DNA of 36,890 nt from Alphaproteobacteria bacterium CG_4_10_14_0_8_um_filter_53_9 (GCA_002791805.1 PFND01000004.1:1-36890); one strand, 5' to 3'; positions 1 to 9,427 are shown, counted from the stretch's first letter. Notes: generated by a model from the letters alone, not told the origin. Numbers and translations are program-made.

Positions 1-1
1 C

Positions 2-193
2 CGCGAGGCGTTTTTAGGCCAGCCTCATGAGCTGAAGGCCCGCGTTGTTTTTGGCCATACGACCTTTGATGAGCCTCTGGTAGACGATGACCGTATTGGT
101 TTGGATACACGGGCTTATCAATCCGGAAAGCTGACCTGCGGGGTTTTTGAGGGCGCTGATGTGCGCTTTTTACAGACGGGACGCGGGCGATGA
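2..193 (+). CDS. Metallophosphoesterase (Ser/Thr phosphatase-like), C-terminal fragment cut by window edge
   Basis: Frame 2 is open from the window edge to TGA at 191-193: ...[51 protein letters not shown]. The GHT...RIGLDT.AY..G.L pattern is typical of PPP-type phosphoesterases. Overlaps the next ATG (ATGA). Confidence 0.7.
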   Translation, partial: REAFLGQPHELKARVVFGHTTFDEPLVDDDRIGLDTRAYQSGKLTCGVFEGADVRFLQTGRGR

Positions 194-888
194 CGAGCCG
201 CTTTTTTGCCTGGGCCCTGGTAAAAGACAGACGCGATTTTGCCCCCCCGACCTCCCCTGCTTTTCCTAAACCCTTGAATGGCCGCAGCCTGATGGTAAAG
301 CGCGCGGTGGACGTGGTGCTGAGCAGTTTGAGTTTATTTTTTTTATTGCCTGTTTTTATCCTGATTGCCCTTTTAATTAAAGCCACGAGTCGTGGCCCCG
401 TTTTGTTTACACAGGCGCGTGCCGGCTATCATGATGAGCCGTTTCATATGCTTAAATTCCGGAGCATGCGTGACGGTGTGGCCCCCTTTTTGGATGAGAA
501 CGGAAAAGAAAAACAGGCCTCTAAAAAAGACCCCCGCGTTACCCCGTTTGGCCGCTTTTTACGGCGCACAAGTTTGGATGAAATACCCCAGCTTATTAAC
601 GTGTTGCGCGGCGAGATGAGCCTTGTGGGCCCCCGCCCCCATGTGCCCAGCCACAACCGCTACTACGAAGAGATGATTGACCGCTATGCCAGCCGCCACA
701 AAATGCGCCCCGGCATGACAGGCTGGGCCCAGCTGAACGGCCTGCGCGGCGAAACCGACACCGTGGATAAAATGGCCAGACGCGTGGCATGTGATATCTG
801 GTATGCCGAAAACTGGAGTTTGCTGCTGGATATGCGCATTTTGCTGCTGACGCCGCTGGTGGTGCTTTTTCAGCGAGGGGCTTATTAA
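190..888 (+). CDS. Undecaprenyl-phosphate sugar (phospho)transferase, exopolysaccharide type
   Basis: 232 aa; [15 protein letters not shown] start, [64 protein letters not shown] are hallmark motifs. Confidence 0.93.
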   Translation: MTSRFFAWALVKDRRDFAPPTSPAFPKPLNGRSLMVKRAVDVVLSSLSLFFLLPVFILIALLIKATSRGPVLFTQARAGYHDEPFHMLKFRSMRDGVAPFLDENGKEKQASKKDPRVTPFGRFLRRTSLDEIPQLINVLRGEMSLVGPRPHVPSHNRYYEEMIDRYASRHKMRPGMTGWAQLNGLRGETDTVDKMARRVACDIWYAENWSLLLDMRILLLTPLVVLFQRGAY

Positions 889-892
889 ACGC

Positions 893-929
893 AAACCGCC
901 GCCCCTTGTGAACCAAGGGGCGGCGGTTT
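893..929. terminator. Strong inverted repeat, likely bidirectional terminator
   Basis: AAACCGCCGCCCCTT / GTGAACC / AAGGGGCGGCGGTTT, perfect 15-bp stem between convergent genes. Confidence 0.8.
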
Positions 930-951
930 GTTACGCGGCGGCCTGCCGAAG

Positions 952-1467
952 TTATGCGGCCTGTTTCTCTTTTTGCCGGGCGAAGCGTTCCAGAAAGAGG
1001 CTTGGATCTTCGTAGACTGGATAGCCCGCTTTTATATCCGCTTCTCTCTCATCAAAGAGCGCCAAAAGAGTATTGCGCGCTGAGAAGTAGGCAATGCCGC
1101 CAAAGCATCCAAACCGATAGCCGTCCATGAGTATTTTTTCCATAACGGAATATTCTTCTGGCGGGACGACCCGGATCGTCTCCAAGGAAAGGCTGTACCT
1201 CTCTGTAAAGCCCTTTGGTGTGACGAAATCTATCGCTCCTTGCTCACTTTTTGCATCATCATAGATACGTGAGCACGTGCGGTTATGCCGCAGGCCGCGT
1301 GTGCCTTTGGGGAAGGTGATATCCACCTTTGTGCCATCGTAGCTCCAGATTTCGATGTTTGTGAGAGCTTCGACGAGTTCCACTGCCGGGCGATCTGCAC
1401 GCGGGAGATGGCGCGGGGGCAAGTAGGTGTTGACAGGTGTACCCATCATGCTGGAATTCCTTTTCAA
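952..1467 (-). CDS. Hypothetical protein, 171 aa
   Basis: Longest open frame in the region; no recognised domain. Confidence 0.55.
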   Translation of the reverse strand: MKRNSSMMGTPVNTYLPPRHLPRADRPAVELVEALTNIEIWSYDGTKVDITFPKGTRGLRHNRTCSRIYDDAKSEQGAIDFVTPKGFTERYSLSLETIRVVPPEEYSVMEKILMDGYRFGCFGGIAYFSARNTLLALFDEREADIKAGYPVYEDPSLFLERFARQKEKQAA

Positions 1468-1565
1468 AACGAGAAGATGGTTCGCCCTTGATGCCGGGCC
1501 GGCAATGCTTATAACAGGCTACTTTGTATGCTTATTTGGGTTTTTTGACAAGAGGACATGAAGAA

Positions 1566-1588
1566 GGCGCCCCGAGAGGCGCCTTTTT
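1566..1588 (-). terminator. Rho-independent terminator downstream of the 25-aa ORF
   Basis: AGGCGCC-type inverted repeat (aaggcgccccgagaggcgccttttt) with T-rich flank. Confidence 0.65.
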
Positions 1589-1606
1589 GTTTCAAACGGA
1601 GGCCCT

Positions 1607-1684
1607 TCAGATGAAGAGCATTGCGCCGACCATAATGAAGGCGGCGGCGATGAGCAGAGCGTTAAGCCCTTGCGTATAAGCCAT
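1607..1684 (-). CDS. Small hydrophobic membrane peptide, 25 aa (not in ORF track)
   Basis: MAYTQGLNALLIAAAFIMVGAMLFI*; preceded by AGGGGAGGAAACCAA-ATG (strong Shine-Dalgarno), followed by a terminator hairpin. Confidence 0.6.
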   Translation of the reverse strand: MAYTQGLNALLIAAAFIMVGAMLFI

Positions 1685-1909
1685 TTGGTTTCCTCCCCTA
1701 GTGGCTCGTTTAGTTTCGAAGTTATTTTTAGCGTATCCAGCCCCCGTTGCAATATAAATATTTCTATTATCTTTCATGCATTTATTGGCATATCTTTATT
1801 TTTGTGTGCTTTTTAGGTATCACCCCCGTTATTTTGGGCAAAAAGGGTTGATTTTTGGGGGCGGATGTGGTTTACACACACCTGAATGGCGGGGTTTTTT
1901 ACCCGCGCT

Positions 1910-1945
1910 GCTCCTTGCCGGGGGATGAACCCCCTGCTGGTAACC
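1910..1945 (+). promoter_or_regulatory. Candidate rpsF leader structure (possible S6:S18 autoregulatory element)
   Basis: TTGCC-G-GGGG-ATGAA-CCCC-CTGCT-GGTAA: two stacked stems with a one-sided bulge, about 20 nt upstream of rpsF. Confidence 0.4.
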
Positions 1946-1962
1946 CAAAAGGAATAGATAAA

Positions 1963-2319
1963 ATGTCTCTTTACGAGCTGACCTTTATTGTACGCCCCGA
2001 CGTGCCCACCACTCAGGTGGAAACCGTGCTGGGCCGCGTGCAGGACTTTGTGAAAAAAGCCAAAGGTAAAGTCAACAAAACCGAGCAATGGGGCCTGCGC
2101 ACCCTTGCCTACCCTATCAAAAAACACACCCGTGGTTACTACACCTATGTGGGCCTGAACATGGACGGCGACGCCATCCGTGATCTGGAGCGTCAACTGG
2201 AGCTTTCTGACGATGTTATCCGTTACTTGACGGTGGCTATTGATGAGCTCTCCAAAGAGCCGACCCAGATGATGAAGGCGAAAAACCGCGCGGCGGTTGA
2301 AGAAGACTTCTCCCTGTAA
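1963..2319 (+). CDS. rpsF: 30S ribosomal protein S6
   Basis: MSLYELTFIVRPDVPTTQVE...LRTLAYPIKKHTRGYY; ATG at 1963 with upstream aaaagga. The ORF-track start at 1855 is too long. Confidence 0.95.
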   Translation: MSLYELTFIVRPDVPTTQVETVLGRVQDFVKKAKGKVNKTEQWGLRTLAYPIKKHTRGYYTYVGLNMDGDAIRDLERQLELSDDVIRYLTVAIDELSKEPTQMMKAKNRAAVEEDFSL

Positions 2320-2344
2320 ACGACACACATAAAGGATTAAGACT

Positions 2345-2782
2345 ATGGCTATGGAAAACCCCACAAAAGGTCGTAAACGCCGCGAAGACGGTGACCGCCC
2401 CGAGCGCGACCGGTTTGCAAACGACCGCTACACCCCCAAACTTCTGGGTAAATCTTACTTTCAGCGCAAAAAAGGTTGCCCCTTTTCTGGCCCGAAAGCC
2501 CCGAAAATTGACTACAAAGACGTGCGCCTTCTCCAGCGTTATGTGAGCGAATACGGCAAAATTTTGCCCCGCCACCTCTCTGGCGTATGCGCCGGCAAAC
2601 AACGCGAGCTGGCCACGGCCATCAAACGCGCCCGCATGCTGGCTTTGATGCCTTTTGCCGGTAAGCTTGATTTTGGTCGCCCCCCCCGCACCGCCGCCAC
2701 CATGGCCCAGCGCCCCGGTGGACGCCCCGGCATGAACCGTAGCAGCACCCCCGCTGCTACACCCGAAACAGCCGCTGAATAA
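2345..2782 (+). CDS. rpsR: 30S ribosomal protein S18 with C-terminal extension
   Basis: [60 protein letters not shown], then about 40 aa of Pro/Arg/Thr-rich tail. Confidence 0.95.
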   Translation: MAMENPTKGRKRREDGDRPERDRFANDRYTPKLLGKSYFQRKKGCPFSGPKAPKIDYKDVRLLQRYVSEYGKILPRHLSGVCAGKQRELATAIKRARMLALMPFAGKLDFGRPPRTAATMAQRPGGRPGMNRSSTPAATPETAAE

Positions 2783-2793
2783 GGAGACTGACC

Positions 2794-3255
2794 ATGAGCA
2801 ACATGAATGTGATTCTGGTAGAAAGCGTACAGGGCGTCGGTTCTGTAGGCCAAGAAGTGGCTGTGAAAGCGGGTTTTGCCCGTAACTTCCTCCTGCCCCG
2901 TGAAAAGGCCGTGATTGCCAATGCCGCCAACCGCGCCAAGGTTGACGCTGACCGCAAAGAGCTGGAAGCCAAAAATGCCGAAGCTAAAAAAGCTGCGGAA
3001 AAAGAATCGGCCAAGTACAAAGACCTGACCGTGGTGATGCAAAAGCTCTCCAGCGAGACCGGCCAGCTTTACGGCAGCATTAAAGCCCGCGACATTGCGA
3101 CCGAGCTTGCCGCCAAAAACCTGACCGTAGATGCCGGGCATATCCTTATCGGTAGCCCTATCCGCACTGTGGATGAGCACATTGTTAAAGTTGTGCTTCA
3201 CCCTGAGGTGATTGTCTCCGTTAAGGTGATTGTGGAACGCCAAAGCAACCAGTAG
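2794..3255 (+). CDS. rplI: 50S ribosomal protein L9
   Basis: MNVILVESVQGVGSVGQEVAVKAGFARNFLLPREKAVIA. Confidence 0.96.
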   Translation: MSNMNVILVESVQGVGSVGQEVAVKAGFARNFLLPREKAVIANAANRAKVDADRKELEAKNAEAKKAAEKESAKYKDLTVVMQKLSSETGQLYGSIKARDIATELAAKNLTVDAGHILIGSPIRTVDEHIVKVVLHPEVIVSVKVIVERQSNQ

Positions 3256-3273
3256 TTTGCTGGATGCCTACCC

Positions 3274-3298
3274 AAAGGAGCTTCGGCTCCTTTTTTTG
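3274..3298 (+). terminator. Rho-independent terminator after rplI
   Basis: AAAGGAGC-TTCG-GCTCCTTTTTTT. Confidence 0.9.
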
Positions 3299-3390
3299 GG
3301 GTTGATTTATTTGGAGAATTTGCTAGGTTTGGAGGGTTAAACATTCCTCAGCTGGTGGTCAGGTGGGGGGATTATGGAGGACATACATAC

Positions 3391-3756
3391 ATGGCCGTTT
3401 CATCCAAACATCGGGAGCTTTCTCCCGCAAAAAAAGCCAAACGTCTGGCTTCTCTCAATAGCCAGCATGCCGAGGCCGATGCAGCACTGCTTGCCGAGCA
3501 AGCTCAGTTGCTCCCGGATGAGGCCAAAATCAAACGGCTGAAAGGGAAAAAGCTTGCCTGCAAGGACGAAATGGCGCGACTGGGTGGTACGACGACTGCA
3601 GCGCCGGGTGCGGGTATCGTTTCGCCTGCGGCTGAAGCTCCGGCAGCGAAGATGAGCCGCCGTCCGAATCTGCGTGTGGTTGAAGGATCGGCTCGGGCTG
3701 AATTTTCGCCTCATGCGACTAAGCCTTCCGTCGCGTATACGCGCGCGGGCGGCTGA
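3391..3756 (+). CDS. DUF465 / YdcH-like small protein with low-complexity tail
   Basis: LNSQHAEADAALLAEQAQLLPDEAKIKRLKGKKLACKDEMARLGG matches the two-helix DUF465 pattern; ATG at 3391. Confidence 0.6.
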   Translation: MAVSSKHRELSPAKKAKRLASLNSQHAEADAALLAEQAQLLPDEAKIKRLKGKKLACKDEMARLGGTTTAAPGAGIVSPAAEAPAAKMSRRPNLRVVEGSARAEFSPHATKPSVAYTRAGG

Positions 3757-3780
3757 TAATCTGACATTGATTTATACGGG

Positions 3781-3808
3781 GTCGGAGGATTTTTCCTCCG
3801 GCCCTTTG
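3781..3808 (+). terminator. Terminator-like hairpin
   Basis: GGTCGGAGG-ATTTTT-CCTCCGGCC followed by CTTT. Confidence 0.55.
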
Positions 3809-3893
3809 GCGTTTTCAAGGAGTTAGCAGGCTGGGGATAGATTGGGGGTTAAAAGCTGTGGGAAGGTTGCGGGGTGTGTGCTAGCTTCTTTTT

Positions 3894-5561
3894 ATGGTGA
3901 CCGAACAAGCTGATTTGCGTAAGGAAAACCCTGCCTGGGGAGGCGGGGACGCAAGCGCCGGCACCGATGGCGGAGGAAGCGCCCGGGACTCTGATACCAC
4001 TTCAGAGATGGTGGACCCTAACCTTGAGAGGCGGCCTGAGGGGGCTGCCTCTTCTTTATCTTCTTCTGTGCGCAATGTTGTTGCCTCATCTGCCCGTGCG
4101 CCGATGACGGCTGATGCCAACCGCCCCATGGCCGCCATGGCCCCCCACAGTGTGACCGCCGAGCAGGCTTTGCTGGGTTGCCTTATGGTCAACAACCGCC
4201 TTTATGACGACCTTGGCGGGGTTCTGCTTTCTTCTCATTTTTATGTGCCCTTGCATGCCGCTATTTTTGAAGCCCTTGATAAACTGATTAACCGCGGCCG
4301 CGAGGCGAACCCCATTACCCTGCGCGAACACCTGCGCGGGACGATTTATGACGACGAACAGGCTCTTCTCCCCCACCTGACAAGTATGTTTGAAAACGCG
4401 GGGTTATCCGGTGAAGTTAAGGGGTTGGCTGAAGTTATTCATACCACGTACCTTCAGCGCCAGCTGATGGTGCTGGCCGATGGCGCCCGCCAGCAGGCCC
4501 AGACCGCCCACCGCCACGATGAAGTGACCCAAGTGCTTGATGCCCTGAGTGGCGAGCTGTTTGCCCTTGCCGAGACCGGTGTGGGCACCAGCACTGTGCG
4601 CGGTTTGCGCGGGCCTTTGGTGGAAGTTATCCAGCGTGCCGAAGCCGCCAAGGCCGATGGCAGCGGGATTACGGGCGTTACCAGTGGCTTTGCCGACATT
4701 GACAGCCTGATTGGTGGCTGGCAAAAAAGCGACCTTGTGATTTTGGCCGCCCGCCCGAGTATGGGGAAAACGGCCCTTGCACTTAACCTTGCCGAGCATG
4801 CGGCGCGCAAAAAGCTTGAAGGGGGATCTAACGGTGCGGCGGTGGGCGTGTTCTCCCTCGAAATGGGTGCGGACCAGCTGGCGGCGCGTCTTCTTTCCTC
4901 CCGTGCGGGGGTGAGTGCGCACCAGCTTTCCAACGGTCAGCTTTCTTCTGCCGATTTTACCCGTATTACGGCGGCGGCGAACGACCTTGCGGAGCTTCCC
5001 CTTTATATTGATGACACACCGAACCTGAGCATTAACGCTTTGCGGAGCCGTGCGCGGCGCATGAAACGCCAATATGGTATCGGGTTTTTGATTGTCGACT
5101 ACTTGCAGCTGATGCAAGGAACCGGCAAATACGGCGACGGCAACCGCGTACAGGAAGTAAGCGAAATTTCTATGGGTCTTAAACAGATTGCGCGGGAGTT
5201 GCAGATTCCGGTGATTGCGCTTTCTCAGCTCTCCCGGGCTGTGGAATCTCGGGATAACAAGCGGCCCCAGCTTTCTGACCTGAGGGAAAGTGGAAGCATT
5301 GAGCAGGATGCTGACCTTGTGGTTTTTCTCTATCGTGAAGAATATTATTTACAGCGTCAGCTGGGGGCGGACGGCGGTGACGGCGATGAGAAATCTATGA
5401 AACAACAGGAACGGCTGGAACAGGTGCGCGGCAAGGCTGAAGTTCTTTTCGGTAAAAACCGTAAAGGCCCTACGGGCGTTGTACAGCTTATGTTCCATGG
5501 GGAGACGACCACTTTCCATAACTTTGCAGGGCCACGCGCTGACCCGAGTGACTACGAATAA
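3894..5561 (+). CDS. dnaB: Replicative DNA helicase DnaB
   Basis: SVTAEQALLGCLMVNNRLYDDL, Walker A AARPSMGKTALALN, VFSLEMGADQLAARLLSS, IVDYLQLMQG, LSQLSRAVESR. The true start may lie downstream of the 555-aa ORF start. Confidence 0.95.
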   Translation: MVTEQADLRKENPAWGGGDASAGTDGGGSARDSDTTSEMVDPNLERRPEGAASSLSSSVRNVVASSARAPMTADANRPMAAMAPHSVTAEQALLGCLMVNNRLYDDLGGVLLSSHFYVPLHAAIFEALDKLINRGREANPITLREHLRGTIYDDEQALLPHLTSMFENAGLSGEVKGLAEVIHTTYLQRQLMVLADGARQQAQTAHRHDEVTQVLDALSGELFALAETGVGTSTVRGLRGPLVEVIQRAEAAKADGSGITGVTSGFADIDSLIGGWQKSDLVILAARPSMGKTALALNLAEHAARKKLEGGSNGAAVGVFSLEMGADQLAARLLSSRAGVSAHQLSNGQLSSADFTRITAAANDLAELPLYIDDTPNLSINALRSRARRMKRQYGIGFLIVDYLQLMQGTGKYGDGNRVQEVSEISMGLKQIARELQIPVIALSQLSRAVESRDNKRPQLSDLRESGSIEQDADLVVFLYREEYYLQRQLGADGGDGDEKSMKQQERLEQVRGKAEVLFGKNRKGPTGVVQLMFHGETTTFHNFAGPRADPSDYE

Positions 5562-5686
5562 GCTGTGCTTTGCCTGCACTTCATGTGGGCTTTTTGAGCA
5601 ACATATCGCCCCACGGATGGCCGCAAAAAGAGCAGATAAGTTTTTGGGGCGCTTGTGATTTTTACGATTTTTGTTAGGGTGCTTTC

Positions 5687-6478
5687 ATGAGCTTTTCTGG
5701 TGCCCTTCTCTCTCCTGCGTCTTCTCTTGGGCGGGTGGTGATGACTTTTGTGCAGGAATGCGGTGCTATCTCTCTATTTTTCATGACATTTATTCGTCAT
5801 ACACTGGGCTTTTCTTCTATGCATGGACAGTTTGCCAAACAGGCGGAATTTGTGGGCTGGCAATCTCTCCCCATTGTTTTACTGACCGCCTTTTTTACGG
5901 GAGGTGTTCTCGCCCTGCAAAGCTACGCCGGCTTTGACAATGCTGTGCTGGCGGGTGGCCAAGTACCTAAGGTGGTGGCCCTGAGCATGCTGCGCGAGCT
6001 GGGCCCTGTGCTGGGTGCCCTTATGGTTGCCAGCCGCGTGGGCAGCGCCATGGCGGCCGAGCTTGGCACCATGCGTGTGACCGAACAGATTGATGCCCTG
6101 TACACCCTTGCGGTTAACCCTTTTAAATACCTTGTGATGCCCCGTATTCTCGCCTGTATGACCATGCTGCCCCTGCTGGTGATTTTGGCCAACCTGGTAG
6201 GGATTGTGGGTGGTTACCTTGTGAGTGTTCATATTCTTGGCCTCTCCGGCCACATGTACACCCAAAATGCTTATGCGGCGATTGGGAATGAAGATGTCAT
6301 TTTAGGCCTTGTGAAAGCTGTTATTTTTGGTGCCATTATTGGCCTGATGGCGACCTTCCACGGTTACAAAGCCGGCAACGGTGCTGCGGGTGTGGGCATG
6401 GCGACAACACGGGCGGTGGTTTATGCGGCGGTGGCGATTCTTATCTCTGACTATTTTATTACTGCATGGTTTGTTTAA
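5687..6478 (+). CDS. mlaE: Mla-type ABC transporter permease
   Basis: LPIVLLTAFFTGGVLALQSYAGF...LGPVLGALMVASRVGSAMAAELGTMRVTEQIDAL. Confidence 0.93.
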   Translation: MSFSGALLSPASSLGRVVMTFVQECGAISLFFMTFIRHTLGFSSMHGQFAKQAEFVGWQSLPIVLLTAFFTGGVLALQSYAGFDNAVLAGGQVPKVVALSMLRELGPVLGALMVASRVGSAMAAELGTMRVTEQIDALYTLAVNPFKYLVMPRILACMTMLPLLVILANLVGIVGGYLVSVHILGLSGHMYTQNAYAAIGNEDVILGLVKAVIFGAIIGLMATFHGYKAGNGAAGVGMATTRAVVYAAVAILISDYFITAWFV

Positions 6479-6487
6479 GGAGAGAAA

Positions 6488-7246
6488 ATGCCTGAATCCA
6501 TCACCCTTAAGAATGTCTCCAAAAGTTTTGGCAGCAACCAGGTTTTGGTGAACGCCTCTTTGGATATTCCTGCCGGCAAGACAACCGTGATTTTGGGCGG
6601 GAGCGGAAGCGGAAAATCAGTTCTTCTCAAGTGCATTCTGGGCCTTATTCATGCGGACAGCGGCCTTATCAAATTTGGAGCTGAGAGCGTTTTGGATATG
6701 GACGAACCTGCCCGCATGGCCATGATGCGCAAGCTGGGTATGCTGTTTCAATCTGGCGCTTTGTTTGACAGCATGAGCGTTTGGGAAAATGTGGCCTTTG
6801 CCCTGCTGGAAGACGGCATGAAGCCCACTGAAGCCAAAGAGATTGCCATTACGAAACTGCGCCAAGTTGGCTTGCGCTCCGCTGTGGCGGATCTCTCCCC
6901 TGCTGAGCTTTCTGGCGGAATGAAAAAGCGCGCCGCCCTTGCCCGCGCGGTTTGCCACGAGCCCAGCGTTATTTTTTATGATGAGCCGACGACAGGGCTT
7001 GACCCCATTACATCTGATGTGATTAATGACCTTATTATTCAGCTTCAGGATGAGTATAAGGCCACCAGTGTTGTGATTACCCATGACATGCACACGGCCT
7101 TTAAAATTGCGGATAAGATGGCCTTTTTGTACAAAGGTTCGTTTTTATCCGATGGCGACCCCAAAGACTTTAAAGACAGCAAAAACCCCTATGTTGCCCA
7201 GTTTGTCGCAGGAAGCGCACAGGGCCCCATTGAAGCTGCGGTTTAG
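6488..7246 (+). CDS. mlaF: Mla-type ABC transporter ATP-binding protein
   Basis: Walker A GGSGSGKSVLLK, signature ELSGGMKKRAALARA, IFYDEPTTGLDPITSD. Confidence 0.95.
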   Translation: MPESITLKNVSKSFGSNQVLVNASLDIPAGKTTVILGGSGSGKSVLLKCILGLIHADSGLIKFGAESVLDMDEPARMAMMRKLGMLFQSGALFDSMSVWENVAFALLEDGMKPTEAKEIAITKLRQVGLRSAVADLSPAELSGGMKKRAALARAVCHEPSVIFYDEPTTGLDPITSDVINDLIIQLQDEYKATSVVITHDMHTAFKIADKMAFLYKGSFLSDGDPKDFKDSKNPYVAQFVAGSAQGPIEAAV

Positions 7247-7310
7247 GGGTAGGCAAACACATGTTTTTACGTCAAATTAACCTTCTAACGAGAACAAGGA
7301 CACAGACCTC

Positions 7311-8822
7311 ATGAGTACCCGTCAAGAAACAAAAGTTGGATTGCTTGTTATTGCAGCTCTTGCCGGGCTTGGCTTTTTGAGCATAAAGAGCGGAACTTTT
7401 GGAACCTCCCTTTCTTCTGCAGGCCGTGAGATTGCCACGACTTTTTCTGATATTGAAGGTATTAGCGTGGGCAGCCCCGTGAAAATGGCCGGTGTGGTTG
7501 TGGGTGAAGTGACTGACCTTAAACTTTTGCCCGATGGACGTGCCAAACTTGAGCTTGCCATACGCAGCGATGTTCCCCTGCCTGCGGATGTGGCGGCACA
7601 AATTACCACCAGCGGCCTTATTGGCGAGCGCTTTGTGGCGCTTGTGCCCGGCCCCCAAGGTATGACCGGCGAAGCCCCTGCCCTTGCGGCTGATGCGGCC
7701 AGTATCCCCAGCCTGGGCGGCGGTGGCAGCGGTGCCGGAGACATGGCAGGAAACTTTGGAGCTGTGAGCGAAGATTTGCAGGCCATTACATCTACCCTGC
7801 GCAAAGTGCTTGGCAATGAAGGCAATGCCGAGAAAATTCAGACCATTATTGATGGCCTCTCCACCTTCTCTGCCGGGCTTTCTACCGATGGTGACGATGT
7901 GATTTCTAACCTGAAAGAGGCAAGTGAATCTCTCAAAACGATTCTCTCCGGCAATGAAAAAGATGCCCAGGCGATGATTGGCAACTTTGGTAAAATGGCT
8001 GCCAACATGGCCCGTATTACCGACCGCCTTGAACGCGGTGAAGGCCCCCTTGGCCAAATGCTGATGGGTGATGCCAATGGTGGCAACAGCATGCTTGCCG
8101 ACCTGAGCGCCAGCGCCAAAGATTTAAAAGAAGTTATGGCCAAAATTAACAGCGGCGAAGGCACCCTTGGCAAGCTTGTGAACGACCCGCAAACGGCCGA
8201 AAAGCTTGACCACGCCCTTGATACCTTTAGCCAGGTGAGCGACCGTGTTGAACAGCTGCGCACCGAAGTGGCCTTTGAAGGTTACGGCCTGACCAATGAA
8301 GACGGTGTGGGCAAAGGAACGGCCATGTTGACCCTTCAACCCCGCCCCACGCGCTTTTATGTGCTGGGTGTGACCTCTGACGGTTTCTCGGGCAAAGCCA
8401 ACGACAATGGCGACCGCAACAACCCTTACTTTGCCGGCGAATTTGGCAAAGAAGCCAAATATACGGCCCAGTTTGGCCATGTTTACCAAGATGTGATGGG
8501 CAGCGGACAGGATGTGGCGGTGCGGATTGGTCTTAAAGATTCTACCGGTGGGGTGGGTGTTGATACCGCTGTACCTTTGGGACGCACGGATAAAGATGTA
8601 CGCCTGAGTGCCGACCTTTACGACTTTGCCGGCACCAACACCCCCAACAGCAACAGCCCGCACCTTGACCTGAAAGCCCGTGTGGATGTGATTGGTAACA
8701 CCGTTTACGGTATGGCCGGTTACGACAATGTGCTCAACAGCAATTACGGCAGCCCGTTTGTGGGTGTGGGGATGCGCTTCCAGGATGATGACCTCAAGTA
8801 TATTCTGGGACAGGCCCTTTAG
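7311..8822 (+). CDS. mlaD: MCE-domain (MlaD-like) protein with long C-terminal extension
   Basis: FSDIEGISVGSPVKMAGVVVGEVTDLKL MCE motif; 503 aa, much longer than minimal MlaD; beta-rich C-terminal third. Confidence 0.85.
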   Translation: MSTRQETKVGLLVIAALAGLGFLSIKSGTFGTSLSSAGREIATTFSDIEGISVGSPVKMAGVVVGEVTDLKLLPDGRAKLELAIRSDVPLPADVAAQITTSGLIGERFVALVPGPQGMTGEAPALAADAASIPSLGGGGSGAGDMAGNFGAVSEDLQAITSTLRKVLGNEGNAEKIQTIIDGLSTFSAGLSTDGDDVISNLKEASESLKTILSGNEKDAQAMIGNFGKMAANMARITDRLERGEGPLGQMLMGDANGGNSMLADLSASAKDLKEVMAKINSGEGTLGKLVNDPQTAEKLDHALDTFSQVSDRVEQLRTEVAFEGYGLTNEDGVGKGTAMLTLQPRPTRFYVLGVTSDGFSGKANDNGDRNNPYFAGEFGKEAKYTAQFGHVYQDVMGSGQDVAVRIGLKDSTGGVGVDTAVPLGRTDKDVRLSADLYDFAGTNTPNSNSPHLDLKARVDVIGNTVYGMAGYDNVLNSNYGSPFVGVGMRFQDDDLKYILGQAL

Positions 8823-8836
8823 GCGCTTAACGACGG

Positions 8837-9427
8837 ATGAACCAGTTTAACCTGTTCGATATTGTCTTTCTCCTTATGGCGGCTTATGCCGTTTTGGGCG
8901 CCTGCTGGCGCGGGCTGGCACGCGAGGTTTTACACACGCTTGTTTTTACTGCCCTGCTGACGGGGAGCTACTTTTACCTTGCGGCACAGGCGGCGCCTGC
9001 GACACCTGAAATGGCTGCAAAAATGCTCGTTAACTACGGTTATGTTACCCTTTCTTTCTATGTTGTCTCCTGGATTATCCTCAAAATTCTGGCCCCTGTG
9101 TTTTGGGTAGACCAGCCCGCGAGTATCCGTGAGCGTTTTTGGAGCGGAAGTTTGGCCCTTGTGAAGATTGTGGCGGCGGGCCTTGCCCTTAACTTATGGT
9201 ACGCCATGCACACATCAGAAGGCCACCCCCTGCGCCTGAACATGCTGCCTGATACTTTACGGGGCTCTGTTGTGGTTCAACTTTCAGATACGACGACTCA
9301 GGAACTTCAGGTTTGGTTTGACCAGAAAACGGCGCCCCCCATTACGCCCCCTTTAACCGTGGAAGAACAGGCGCTAAGAGACCAACAACAAACGCCCGAA
9401 CCCTACCGCCCCGCGATGGCTGAATAA
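8837..9427 (+). CDS. CvpA-family membrane protein
   Basis: NLFDIVFLLMAAYAVLGACWRGLAREVLHTL, 4-TM pattern and acidic/Pro tail. Confidence 0.65.
   Translation: MNQFNLFDIVFLLMAAYAVLGACWRGLAREVLHTLVFTALLTGSYFYLAAQAAPATPEMAAKMLVNYGYVTLSFYVVSWIILKILAPVFWVDQPASIRERFWSGSLALVKIVAAGLALNLWYAMHTSEGHPLRLNMLPDTLRGSVVVQLSDTTTQELQVWFDQKTAPPITPPLTVEEQALRDQQQTPEPYRPAMAE

Noticed and set aside
1519-1752. 77-aa minus-strand ORF
   Set aside because: Covers the terminator and is out of frame with the better-supported 25-aa ORF with a strong RBS.
2539-3243. 234-aa minus-strand ORF opposite rpsR/rplI
   Set aside because: Shadow ORF of two certain ribosomal genes.
4404-5117. 237-aa minus-strand ORF opposite dnaB
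   Set aside because: Fully antisense to a confident dnaB; typical of shadow ORFs in GC-rich genes.
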